Made by a program: the position numbers and the translations under genes. From positions 1 through 64,000 of the forward strand of contig NZ_JAVLVT010000009.1 of assembly GCF_031628175.1 (NCBI RefSeq): a stretch of DNA of 64,000 bases, in the 5' to 3' direction. This document shows positions 33,933-41,708 of the stretch, piece by piece (within the stretch, counting starts at the first letter, position 1; every line of letters begins with the position of its first letter). This DNA is from Lipingzhangella_A rawalii (GTDB taxonomy: Bacteria > Actinomycetota > Actinomycetes > Streptosporangiales > Streptosporangiaceae). The notes under the pieces are model-generated. The model saw only the letters and a list, made by a program, of their open reading frames with translations, searched no databases and was not told the origin of the DNA.

Positions 33933-35039
33933 CTACCCAACCGTGACGGCGTCGTCCTCCGCGGGCCCCGATTCCGTTCTCGCCTCCAGTTGCGACCTCA
34001 GCTGGAGGACCTGGTCGTCGATCTGTCCGAGCACAACACCGAACCGGCGGGTCGACAACCAGAGCTTGTAGATCAGCGCGATCTCGAAGGCCAGCAGGAA
34101 GATCCCACACAGTGCGATCGTCACCAACATTCCGGTCAGGGAAAACGCCCCGACCAGGGGAGCGATGATGAAGACGCCCATCGTGAACTCGATCCCACTG
34201 AACAGGTGGGAACGGATGCGGTACTGGTGCAGCGCGGACCGCAACCGGGTGTACCACGGAAACCGACGGTGAAACCCCTCCTGGAGCTCGGTGGCCTGAA
34301 CATCGCGCGCCTGACGACGTGCCACCTGGGCCGGGGTCAGTTCGACCGCCTCGTCCAGGCCGTCCTCGCCCCCCTCATCCGGAGACTCCCGGGTGAACTG
34401 CTCGGCCTCCCGGACATCCTGTGCTTCCTGCTCGGTCTGCGTGGAGCGGGCCGTCGTCTCGGCGTCGTCGGACGGATCAACAGGCTCCCCAGTGGGTCCC
34501 AGGGACTCCCGCAGCTCGTACAGCTCCTTCAACGAACGCGTCATCTTGGTCCGCATCGCCGTACGAACCTTGGCCAGCTGTGGCCCGTTGAGGTAGCGGA
34601 ACATCTCAACCGCGATGACCCCCACGGCGAACCACAGGAACACCGGATTGCCAGTAGCTGCGAACTGGCCCCCCAACAGGGCGGCGGCACACACCACATC
34701 CCGGATGCGGTCGAACAGGAAGTCCAGCCACATCCCGAAGACGGAACCGGTGCCCTTGAGCCGGGCCACCTTCCCGTCCATACAGTCCACGATGAAGCTG
34801 GCATGGAACAGGAGCGCGCCCACCACCAGCCATCCGGGGCTGGCCGTCGCGAAGCAGGCTGCCGCGGCCAAGCCCAACAGCGCAGCCATGACCGTCAACT
34901 GGTTCGGTGTGATCGAGGTGCGGTTCGCGGTCACCGTGACGAGACGTGCCGCCACCGGATCCACCAACAGGACCGTCCACCAGGCGTCCCTGCGCTTATA
35001 GGTCTGTTCTCGAACATCGTCCAGTGTGAAAGCTGGCAT
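33933..35039 (-). CDS. CDP-alcohol phosphatidyltransferase family protein (copy 1)
   Basis: A 368-residue paralogue of the next gene, aligned without gaps for at least the first 110 residues. Motif residues are Asp85, Asp88-Gly89, Ala92-Arg93, Gly102, Asp106, Asp110 (DCMDGKVAR to WLDFLFD). A longer acidic cytoplasmic insert lies at about 180-255, then WYTRLRSALHQYRIRSHLFSGIEF and two more helices. The alcohol acceptor is unknown; the shared C-terminal HLxSGIEF block sets both apart from housekeeping phospholipid synthases. ATG 35039 is preferred to 35099. The 110 bases between the copies show no terminator, so one operon with the DUF3618-like gene is likely. Confidence 0.85.
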   Translation of the reverse strand: MPAFTLDDVREQTYKRRDAWWTVLLVDPVAARLVTVTANRTSITPNQLTVMAALLGLAAAACFATASPGWLVVGALLFHASFIVDCMDGKVARLKGTGSVFGMWLDFLFDRIRDVVCAAALLGGQFAATGNPVFLWFAVGVIAVEMFRYLNGPQLAKVRTAMRTKMTRSLKELYELRESLGPTGEPVDPSDDAETTARSTQTEQEAQDVREAEQFTRESPDEGGEDGLDEAVELTPAQVARRQARDVQATELQEGFHRRFPWYTRLRSALHQYRIRSHLFSGIEFTMGVFIIAPLVGAFSLTGMLVTIALCGIFLLAFEIALIYKLWLSTRRFGVVLGQIDDQVLQLRSQLEARTESGPAEDDAVTVG

Positions 35040-35246
35040 AGGTAACGGACTCCTCGTCGTTCGAGACCCTCGGCGACACACGGCATTCGACAGCCCCACA
35101 GGACAGCGCTACCAACCAGGTGCGGGCGGCCTCGAACGCCGGACACTACGCTGGAGAAAGCCAGAGCGCCCCATCGCAGCGGATCCGAGATACGCCTACC
35201 GAGGATACAGTGACCATCCGCCTGCTCCGACCAGTCTGGAGGACAT

Positions 35247-35726
35247 ATGACCCCAACAGTCAGACTTAGCCCGAAAGACCCCGCACCCGACTTCACGCTA
35301 TCCGACTCCACGGGAAAACCCACGACCCTCAGCACTGTCCTGACCGAGAACGACCGGGTCGTCCTCTACTTCTATCCCAAGGCGATGACGCCCGGGTGCA
35401 CCACCGAGGCATGTGACTTCCGCGACAATCTCACCGAACTCAACCAGGCCGGACTGGCTGTGCTGGGCATCTCCCCGGACACCACCGACCGCCTGGCCAG
35501 ATTCCGGGACGAGCACCACCTCACCTTTCCACTCCTCAGCGATCCCGACCGCCAGGTGATGCGGTCCTACGGAGCCTACGGCCAAAAGAAGAGCTATGGC
35601 CGCCTCGTCGAAGGGGTCATCCGCTCCACTTTCGTCATCGCCGGCGACCAGACCATCGAACACGCCATGTACAACGTGAAAGCCACCGGGCACGTGGGCC
35701 GGCTACTCCGAGAGCTGAAACTCTAG
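35247..35726 (+). CDS. bcp: Thioredoxin-dependent peroxiredoxin (Bcp/PrxQ)
   Basis: A 159-residue thiol peroxidase reducing hydroperoxides with electrons from thioredoxin. The motif TPGCTTEACDFRD supplies peroxidatic Cys51 and resolving Cys56, five residues apart as in PrxQ. YFYPKAMTPGCT, GISPDTxxxLARFRDEHxLTFPLLSD and IRSTFVI are family blocks. GGAGG five bases before the ATG gives a firm start. A hairpin terminator follows. Confidence 0.94.
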   Translation: MTPTVRLSPKDPAPDFTLSDSTGKPTTLSTVLTENDRVVLYFYPKAMTPGCTTEACDFRDNLTELNQAGLAVLGISPDTTDRLARFRDEHHLTFPLLSDPDRQVMRSYGAYGQKKSYGRLVEGVIRSTFVIAGDQTIEHAMYNVKATGHVGRLLRELKL

Positions 35727-35751
35727 CCCGGCCAATCATCCACCGAGCGGC

Positions 35752-35781
35752 GCCGCGCGTTACCCCACAGCCACGCGCGGC
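35752..35781 (+). terminator. Hairpin after bcp
   Basis: A perfect 9-bp stem, GCCGCGCGT (35752-35760) and ACGCGCGGC (35773-35781), with a 12-base loop, 26 bases past the bcp stop codon. No U tract follows, as usual in this group. Confidence 0.65.
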
Positions 35782-35842
35782 ACCCGCGCCACGGTCCTGC
35801 ACCGCACCCACCCCAGGAACCGCTAGGATGTCCACCGGACGC

Positions 35843-35916
35843 GGGGCCGTAGCCCAACAGGCAGAGGCACACGGTTTAGGTCCGTGCCAGTGCGGGTTCG
35901 AATCCCGCCGGCCCCA
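35843..35916 (+). tRNA. tRNA with anticodon UAG, short variable arm (tRNA-Leu by anticodon)
   Basis: A 74-base cloverleaf: 7-bp acceptor stem GGGGCCG/CGGCCCC, a D arm with three pairs (10-13 GCCC; the 13-22 pair is mismatched) and GG at 18-19, a perfect anticodon stem CACGG/CCGTG around TTTAGGT (anticodon TAG at 35877-35879), a five-base variable region CCAGT, and T arm GCGGG-TTCGAAT-CCCGC. No CCA is encoded. UAG would read CUA leucine codons, yet leucine tRNAs normally have a long variable arm, which is absent. Charging identity is therefore uncertain. Confidence 0.8.
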
Positions 35917-36124
35917 CCCATCGCGCACACCTCGCGTGCTTTCCAGGCTTGTCCCGGTGTGCCGGCCGAGGTGAGGCACTGAGGCACCCTGAGGCCGAAG
36001 TTCACCTTGGGATGCGGTTCGTGTCCCTTTCGGCCACCATCCCACGGGACAGTGGTGTCCGGTGTCCGGGGCTGCACGGCCCGGGCCGGCCATGGAGCCC
36101 CGGACGTGGTTCGGAAGGCGTGCT

Positions 36125-37414
36125 TCAGGACACCAGCAGTCCGACCACCATGGTCAGCAGCAGCAGGAGGCTCAGGGCCACAACGGCGATCACGCCCCGC
36201 CGGTGCCGGGTACGATGCTTGCCCGAGCTGGTTAACCCCAGCGAGTCCGTGGAGTCACGGATCGAGCTCAACAAGGGATTCACCGCCTCCGGACGACGCT
36301 CATGGCTTCCGCGGTACAACGCTGAGGACACCGAGGACTGCACCGAATCGGACAGCGAGGACACTGACTCCTGCACCGAGGTGGTGAACTGGGTCGCGCT
36401 CGCACGCCACACGTCGCGCTGACCGTCGTTACCGCTCGTCCCCGCGTCGGCAGCACCGGAGTCATCAGCTCCGTGAACATCGTCCGGATCCTGCCCGTCC
36501 TCGGACTCCAACACGGACGTCGCGGGTGCGAGCGCGGCGATCCGCAGCATCTTCGCCGCGTTCTGTGCGGTGAGTCGATCCTCCGGATCCGGGCGCAGTA
36601 GCCCCTCCAACAGGGGGCGCAGCGGACCCGCACTGCTCGCTGGTGGCGGATCGTCCAGCTCCTCACCACGCAGGATCGCGATGTAGCCCTTGCGGTCATA
36701 GGGCGGATGCCCCTCCACCGCCGTGTACAACGTCGCCCCGAGGGACCAGAGGTCCGAGGCAGACCCCACGGTCCCGGCACGTGCCCGTTCCGGCGGAATG
36801 TAGTGCGGCGACCCGATGATGCGCCCGGAATTGGTGAGCGAGGACTCCCCACTCCAGACCGCCAGCCCGAAATCAGTGAGGACCACCCGGCCGTCCTCAC
36901 TGATCATCACGTTCTCCGGTTTGACGTCACGATGGACGATGCTCTGCTCATGCGCGGTCTGGAGGGCACTGATCAACTGGAGCCCGATCTCGGCCACCCG
37001 CTGATGCGGCAACGGGCCCGCCACCTCGATGATCTCGGCCAGGGTCCGGGCAACCACCAGCTCCATGACGATCCACGGGCGTCCGTCCTCGTTCACAACG
37101 TCATAGATCTCCACGACGTTGTAGTGGGTGAGCTGGGCGGCAACCCGCGCCTCCTGAGTCGTCCGACTCAACAGGGACACGCGCTCCGCCTCACTCACAT
37201 CCCCGGGGAGACGCAGCTCCTTGACCGCGACCTCGCGGTCGAGGACGAGATCCGTGGCTCGCCACACGATCCCGACCCCACCTCGGGCGAGCTGGGCCGT
37301 CAGTTGATAGCGGCCCGCCAGCACCCGTTCGTCCACATCGGCCTCCGCTTGCCTAGGACGCACGACGCCGAGCGACGACGGCCGCTCCTGCTGGGTTCTC
37401 TCTGTGGAGGACAC
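36125..37414 (-). CDS. Membrane-anchored Ser/Thr protein kinase (PknB type)
   Basis: A 429-residue kinase. The kinase domain spans about 35-290: glycine loop LARGGVGIVW, Lys65 in VAVKEL, catalytic HRDVKPEN (Asp163, Asn168), DFGLA (Asp181) and GSPHYIPPE in the activation segment (PPE in place of the usual SPE/APE). A Ser/Asp-rich linker (about 310-400) follows and one membrane helix ends the protein (about 408-428), leaving almost nothing outside; there is no PASTA or other sensor domain. It thus likely responds to internal or membrane cues. The GTG start has no clear ribosome site. Substrates are unknown. Confidence 0.92.
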   Translation of the reverse strand: MSSTERTQQERPSSLGVVRPRQAEADVDERVLAGRYQLTAQLARGGVGIVWRATDLVLDREVAVKELRLPGDVSEAERVSLLSRTTQEARVAAQLTHYNVVEIYDVVNEDGRPWIVMELVVARTLAEIIEVAGPLPHQRVAEIGLQLISALQTAHEQSIVHRDVKPENVMISEDGRVVLTDFGLAVWSGESSLTNSGRIIGSPHYIPPERARAGTVGSASDLWSLGATLYTAVEGHPPYDRKGYIAILRGEELDDPPPASSAGPLRPLLEGLLRPDPEDRLTAQNAAKMLRIAALAPATSVLESEDGQDPDDVHGADDSGAADAGTSGNDGQRDVWRASATQFTTSVQESVSSLSDSVQSSVSSALYRGSHERRPEAVNPLLSSIRDSTDSLGLTSSGKHRTRHRRGVIAVVALSLLLLLTMVVGLLVS

Positions 37415-37647
37415 GACGGCTACACGGACAGGGTCACGTCACAGGCCACCTGACCTCCTACATACTCATGCGGTGGAGGAAGCCCCCGTCCGCACAACGG
37501 ATCCAGACAATCGGTTATACCACCGGGAACGCCTCGAACGAAAAAAAGTTGCACGATCACAGTCCGATAGGTTCGTTCTCGTTATGCGTGGAACACCGCA
37601 CCCCATGCCGACGCTTTCCCCACAGTTGTGCAACCTTGACCGGGGAA

Positions 37648-39000
37648 CTACTCCCAGTAGGTCTCCGCTTGCCGAACCGTGACCTGGCCCACGCCCGTCT
37701 CGGTGAGTGCATCCGTGAGTGCCTCGGCGTCCCCCGCCACGACCACCACGGCCTCGTCCGGCCGCAGGAGCTCCTGTGCTGCCGTGTGGAGGTCCTCGGC
37801 CGTGAGGGCCTCGAACCCCGCGCGCAACCGATCCACATGATCCTCGGGGAGGTCGTGCACCACCATCTCCACCAGAGCGCTGGAGATGGCCCAGGAGGTG
37901 GAGTACTGCACGGGCAGGCCAACTGTGTTCGAGTCCCGAACGGCCACAAGCTCGTCCTCGGTGACTCCGTCTCGACGGAGTCGCTCGATCTCGTCGAAGA
38001 TGACCGAGATCGACTCGGCAGTGGTCGGCGTGTCCACCTCGGTGTTCGCCATCAGGACCCCGCCGTCCCGCCGCAGGTCGAACCGGCAGTGGGCCCCGTA
38101 GGTGTAGCCACGACGTTCCCGGAGCTCCATGTTCAGACGCGATCCGAACATTCCTCCGAGTACACTGCTCACGCCCTCGGCGCGGGGCAGATCGACGTCC
38201 CGCCGGGAGGGAGCCTGCGTCGCCAGGACCAGGGCCGACTGGACCGCACCGGGACGGTCCAACACCACGACCCGGGGGAGCGGCCCGGGTGTCGGTTCGG
38301 GTGCAACCGACCGTGGCTGCACACTGCCGGATGTTCCGGTGAACACTGCCTTGCCGATTGCTTCCACGTCGATCGTGGAGAGATCTCCGACCACGATCAA
38401 CGTCCCCGCAACCCCGGCAATCGCGGCAGCGTGGAACTGGGAGACGGCCTCGGGGGTCAGTGCCTGGATCCCGGAGGGTCCCCCGCCGAGTGGGGTGGCG
38501 TAGCGTCCGGTGAACAGCTGCGGACCAACCGCCCGCCCCGCCAGTGTCCGCGGCACGGACATGTCCACCCAGAAGCGTTCGACAAGCTGCTCCTGGCGGC
38601 GTTGCACATCCTCGGGCCGCAGGGCCGGAGTCCGCACCGCCTCGGCGAACAGGGACGTGGCGTCGGGCAGCCGACCGACGGGAGCGTCGACACCCGTGAC
38701 GAAGCTGTCCCAGGTCACTCCGGATGTCCACTCGGCACCGTGCTTCTCCAGCTCCGGCGCCAGGGAACTGTTTCCGTGGATACCGTCTTCGAGTACCTCA
38801 CTGGTGAGTTTGGCGACGCCCACCTGGTCCGACCGTTCGGAGACACCCCCAGCGGGATGTACCAGTCGGAGGGAGGCATAGGACTGTCCGGGAAGATCGA
38901 CCGCGATGATTTCGCCGCCGGCCACCCGCATCCGCTGTGGCGTGGGGAAGGTGTAGGACTCTGGGGGCCCGAGGACCGGGCGGGAGGGTCGGGTACTCAA
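37648..39000 (-). CDS. M16 peptidase-like protein, non-catalytic subunit
   Basis: A 450-residue member of the M16 (pitrilysin/MPP) family. The zinc motif HxxEH is missing, but the Arg-Gly-Tyr-Thr-Tyr substrate-binding motif (RERRGYTYGAHCRF near residue 300) is kept. This is the alpha-like partner of a heterodimer whose catalytic half is the next gene upstream. Translation probably starts at TTG 39000 after AGAGGA; no ATG fits. 56 bases separate the pair. Confidence 0.9.
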   Translation of the reverse strand: MSTRPSRPVLGPPESYTFPTPQRMRVAGGEIIAVDLPGQSYASLRLVHPAGGVSERSDQVGVAKLTSEVLEDGIHGNSSLAPELEKHGAEWTSGVTWDSFVTGVDAPVGRLPDATSLFAEAVRTPALRPEDVQRRQEQLVERFWVDMSVPRTLAGRAVGPQLFTGRYATPLGGGPSGIQALTPEAVSQFHAAAIAGVAGTLIVVGDLSTIDVEAIGKAVFTGTSGSVQPRSVAPEPTPGPLPRVVVLDRPGAVQSALVLATQAPSRRDVDLPRAEGVSSVLGGMFGSRLNMELRERRGYTYGAHCRFDLRRDGGVLMANTEVDTPTTAESISVIFDEIERLRRDGVTEDELVAVRDSNTVGLPVQYSTSWAISSALVEMVVHDLPEDHVDRLRAGFEALTAEDLHTAAQELLRPDEAVVVVAGDAEALTDALTETGVGQVTVRQAETYWE

Positions 39001-39056
39001 GCGCTGTTCCTCTGTCTCGTGGTGGGCTCGCGTCCGGTGGAACTTGGGGAGAACCT

Positions 39057-40358
39057 CTACTGCTCCGCGTCCTCAGCCTCCGGCTCGAAACGCAGAATCA
39101 GCCGGTTCTCGTCGGTCAACAGGCGTCGCGCTGCGGCCGCGACCTCATCGGGGGTGATGTCCGCCCAGCGACTCGGCCACGTGAGCGCCGCTCCCGGATC
39201 ATCGAACAGCTGTGCGCAGCTTCCCAGTGAGTCCGCGAGGCCGCTGGGCGAGGCCAGAGTTTGCAAATGGTCCCGCTCCAACACTGCGCGTGCCCGTTCC
39301 AGCTCGTCCGCGTCCACGCCTTCGGCCAGTTGCGCGATCTCTTCCAGTATCGCGGCTTCCAGCTGGTCACCGGAGACACCTTCCCGAGCCATCATGGTCA
39401 CCAGTGCCAGGCTGGGGGTGTAGCGGAACGGCAACACCAGTGCGTCGGTACCACCGGTGTCCATGGCCAACTCCCGCTCAACGACGAGACGGCGGTACAG
39501 ACGGCTGCCCTGGCCCTCACCCAGGACCGCCATGGCCATGTGCATAACGTCGAACTCCCGGCTCCCGTAGGGGCCGACCCGGTGGCCGAGATACAGCCGC
39601 GGGGCGGGACAGGGTTCGGTGACGGTCTCGCGCACCGGGCCACCGATAGGCCCGTCAAGGGTGGCATCGGGAGCAGCGGCGACCTCACTACGCCGTGGGA
39701 TGGATCCGAAATACGTCTCCACCCGCTCGTGCACGTCGGACGGATCCAGACTGCTGACCACCGTCAACACCAGGTTGTCCGGTCCGTAGTGCCGCTCGTG
39801 GAAGGACAGGACATAGTTCAGGTCCGCCGCGTCCAGATCTTCCATCGAACCGATCGTTGGGTGATGGTAGGGATGCCCCTCGGGGTAGGCCAGGCGCAGG
39901 ATCCTCTCCAGAGCCGTGCCGTAGGGCATGTTGTCGTAGCGCTGCCGGCGCTCGTTCTTGACGACATCCCGCTGGTTGTCCAGGACCTCCTGAGTCATAC
40001 CCTCCCGGAGGGTGGCGAGCCGGTCCGCTTCCAACCACAATGCCAGGTCAAGTGCGTGTTGGGGGACGGTCTCGTAATAGTTGGTGCGATCCGTGGAGGT
40101 GGAGGCGTTCATCTCACCACCGAGCCGCTCGATCGCCTCGAAGTGCTCACCCTTGGCGACACTTCCACTTCCCTGGAACATCAGATGTTCGAACAGGTGG
40201 GCGAACCCGGTCCGTCCCGGAACCTCGTGCCGGGAACCCACCCCGTACCACAGGTTCACCGCCGCCACCTGGCCCGTGGAAGCCGGGGCCGTCACCAGCC
40301 GGAGACCGTTGTCCAGCGTGTAGCAACGGAGGCTGTCCGTCGCGCCGTTCGTGCTCAC
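39057..40358 (-). CDS. M16 zinc metallopeptidase, catalytic subunit
   Basis: A 433-residue zinc peptidase of the MPP/PqqL type. The inverted zinc motif HLFEH (His54, Glu57, His58) is followed by the distal Glu in ALWLEADRL, and RLGGEMNASTSTDRTNYYE is a family block. It would degrade short peptides in a clam-shell chamber with the non-catalytic partner. GTG 40358 is chosen because it gives the usual N-terminal length; the upstream continuation to 40496 looks noncoding. In many actinomycetes this pair lies near polynucleotide phosphorylase and dapB; here a scaffold gap cuts the upstream side. Confidence 0.92.
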   Translation of the reverse strand: MSTNGATDSLRCYTLDNGLRLVTAPASTGQVAAVNLWYGVGSRHEVPGRTGFAHLFEHLMFQGSGSVAKGEHFEAIERLGGEMNASTSTDRTNYYETVPQHALDLALWLEADRLATLREGMTQEVLDNQRDVVKNERRQRYDNMPYGTALERILRLAYPEGHPYHHPTIGSMEDLDAADLNYVLSFHERHYGPDNLVLTVVSSLDPSDVHERVETYFGSIPRRSEVAAAPDATLDGPIGGPVRETVTEPCPAPRLYLGHRVGPYGSREFDVMHMAMAVLGEGQGSRLYRRLVVERELAMDTGGTDALVLPFRYTPSLALVTMMAREGVSGDQLEAAILEEIAQLAEGVDADELERARAVLERDHLQTLASPSGLADSLGSCAQLFDDPGAALTWPSRWADITPDEVAAAARRLLTDENRLILRFEPEAEDAEQ

Positions 40359-40972
40359 CAGTGCCTGCACCCTTCCCTTGCTGATGTGGCGAAACCCTGG
40401 AGTCGAGCCTACTTGTCCCCTACGAGTGGCCAGGACCGGCATTGGGGCGCACACAGACATCCGGATGCGGCGGCGCGCAGGACTGCGCAGAACCAAACAG
40501 GACTACCAGGACTGCACAGAGCTCACAGAGCCACGAAGAGCTACACAGCGCCCTGGTGTTTCCACAGACTGTCTGCACAGTGCAGCCACGGGACGCGATT
40601 CTGGGACAGCGGGACGCGATAGCGCGGGCCGCAGGCCACAGCCGCCCTGATCTCCTCGNNNNNNNNNNNNNNNNNNNNNNNNNNNNNNNNNNNNNNNNNN
40701 NNNNNNNNNNNNNNNNNNNNNNNNNNNNNNNNNNNNNNNNNNNNNNNNNNNNNNNNNNAACGGACACGAAGAAGCAGCTCGGGAACACGCAAGCAGGTTC
40801 AACGTCAAGTTGAGGGGTGGGTCACGACATACATCTCCCGGCCCGGGCCCAGATGAAGAGCACGTATCCTCAGCCAGGGAGTGACGGTTCCGACGGCCAC
40901 GGACCGTCACCGCCCGTGCGCATCCCCGTCCCCCGAGCGTCAGTCGCAGCGCAGCACCCCAGGGGAGGGAAG
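40359..40972. other. Gene-poor stretch with scaffold gap
   Basis: About 610 bases between the M16 gene and the ATPase gene, of which 40659-40758 is unknown. The flanks hold degenerate short repeats: AGGACTACCAGGACTGCACAG-like units at 40499-40550 and the direct repeat GGGACGCGAT at 40590-40599 and 40611-40620. I see no gene in the readable part; one could be hidden in the gap. Confidence 0.6.
40659..40758. other. Assembly gap (100 N)
   Basis: Exactly 100 undetermined bases, the conventional size for a gap of unknown length between contigs. True distance, content and even adjacency of the two sides are not shown by the sequence. Confidence 0.99.
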
Positions 40973-41464
40973 TTGAGTACCACCGCTGCCGATTCAGGGC
41001 CCGCTCCGGAGCCGTCCGAGCCGCAGTCGTCGCAACCGGCCCAGCAGCCAGCTGTGCACCAGCGGCGATTTCCGGGGTTAGCGAGCCAGATCAAACACGC
41101 CCGCACCTTCGTCGCGCGGTGTGTCGGCGACATTCCGGAACTCACCACCGCGGTCCTGTTGACCAGCGAGGTGGCGACCAACGCCGTGACCCACACCAAC
41201 TCGGGGCACAGTGGCGGCAAGTTCGAGGTCACGGTTCGGGTGGGGCGCCGCTGGCTCCGTGTCGAGGTACGCGACCTTGGCTCCGGGCAGACCCCACAGG
41301 CCATGCATCGCAAACCGCACGACGTCCACGAACACGGGCGAGGGCTCGACCTGGTTGCCGCCCTGGCCACCCGGTGGGAGGCCGAGCTTCGCGCGGACGG
41401 CCTCGGTCACATCGTGTGGTTCGAGCTCACCTGGGACGCCGACGCGACGGACGATGCCGCCTAA
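40973..41464 (+). CDS. RsbW-like ATP-binding regulator
   Basis: A 163-residue protein with an HATPase_c_2 (GHKL) domain: LLTSEVATNAVTHT (N box), VEVRDLGSGQTP (G1) and HEHGRGLDLVAALATRW (G2). Such stand-alone kinases act as anti-sigma or anti-anti-sigma kinases; in actinomycetes many are orphans. A TTG at 40973 with GGGAGG four bases upstream is chosen; the first 35 residues are a Pro/Ser-rich head. No sigma factor or antagonist gene lies beside it, and its upstream side ends in the scaffold gap. Confidence 0.85.
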   Translation: MSTTAADSGPAPEPSEPQSSQPAQQPAVHQRRFPGLASQIKHARTFVARCVGDIPELTTAVLLTSEVATNAVTHTNSGHSGGKFEVTVRVGRRWLRVEVRDLGSGQTPQAMHRKPHDVHEHGRGLDLVAALATRWEAELRADGLGHIVWFELTWDADATDDAA

Positions 41465-41494
41465 CGGCGCACCCACCCCAGCCTGGACCCCGGT

Positions 41495-41656
41495 TCAGCT
41501 GTCCTCCTTCTCTTCCTCGGTGGGCAGACGGTAGCGCTCGTACAGCTCCCTGGCGTAGTCGATCGCCTCCTGGGAGGGCTCGTCCCCCAGTTCTTCGCGA
41601 ACCAGGTCATCCAGGGCGATGTCTCCGTCACTGTCTGTTCGCTTCGTTGGTTCCAT
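41495..41656 (-). CDS. Small acidic protein, unknown function
   Basis: A 53-residue open frame: MEPTKRTDSDGDIALDDLVREELGDEP, then QEAIDYARELYERYRLP and an acidic tail. It looks like a compact helical protein, its codon third positions are strongly GC as in true genes here, and it fills a gap between two genes. No family is recognised and the ribosome site is weak. It may be read together with, or downstream of, nothing: both neighbours point differently or are separated. Confidence 0.5.
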   Translation of the reverse strand: MEPTKRTDSDGDIALDDLVREELGDEPSQEAIDYARELYERYRLPTEEEKEDS

Positions 41657-41708
41657 GCCGGCAGCTTGCCTTTCTACAGGCAGGTGTCACAAATCGACGT
41701 ACCGCATG

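Noticed and set aside
37468..39423. A 651-residue open frame opposite the M16 genes
   Set aside because: It spans both M16 coding regions and their gap on the other strand, has no domain and no ribosome site.
40442..40910. Open frames running through the N stretch
   Set aside because: They depend on unknown bases being read as coding; no part on either side looks like protein.
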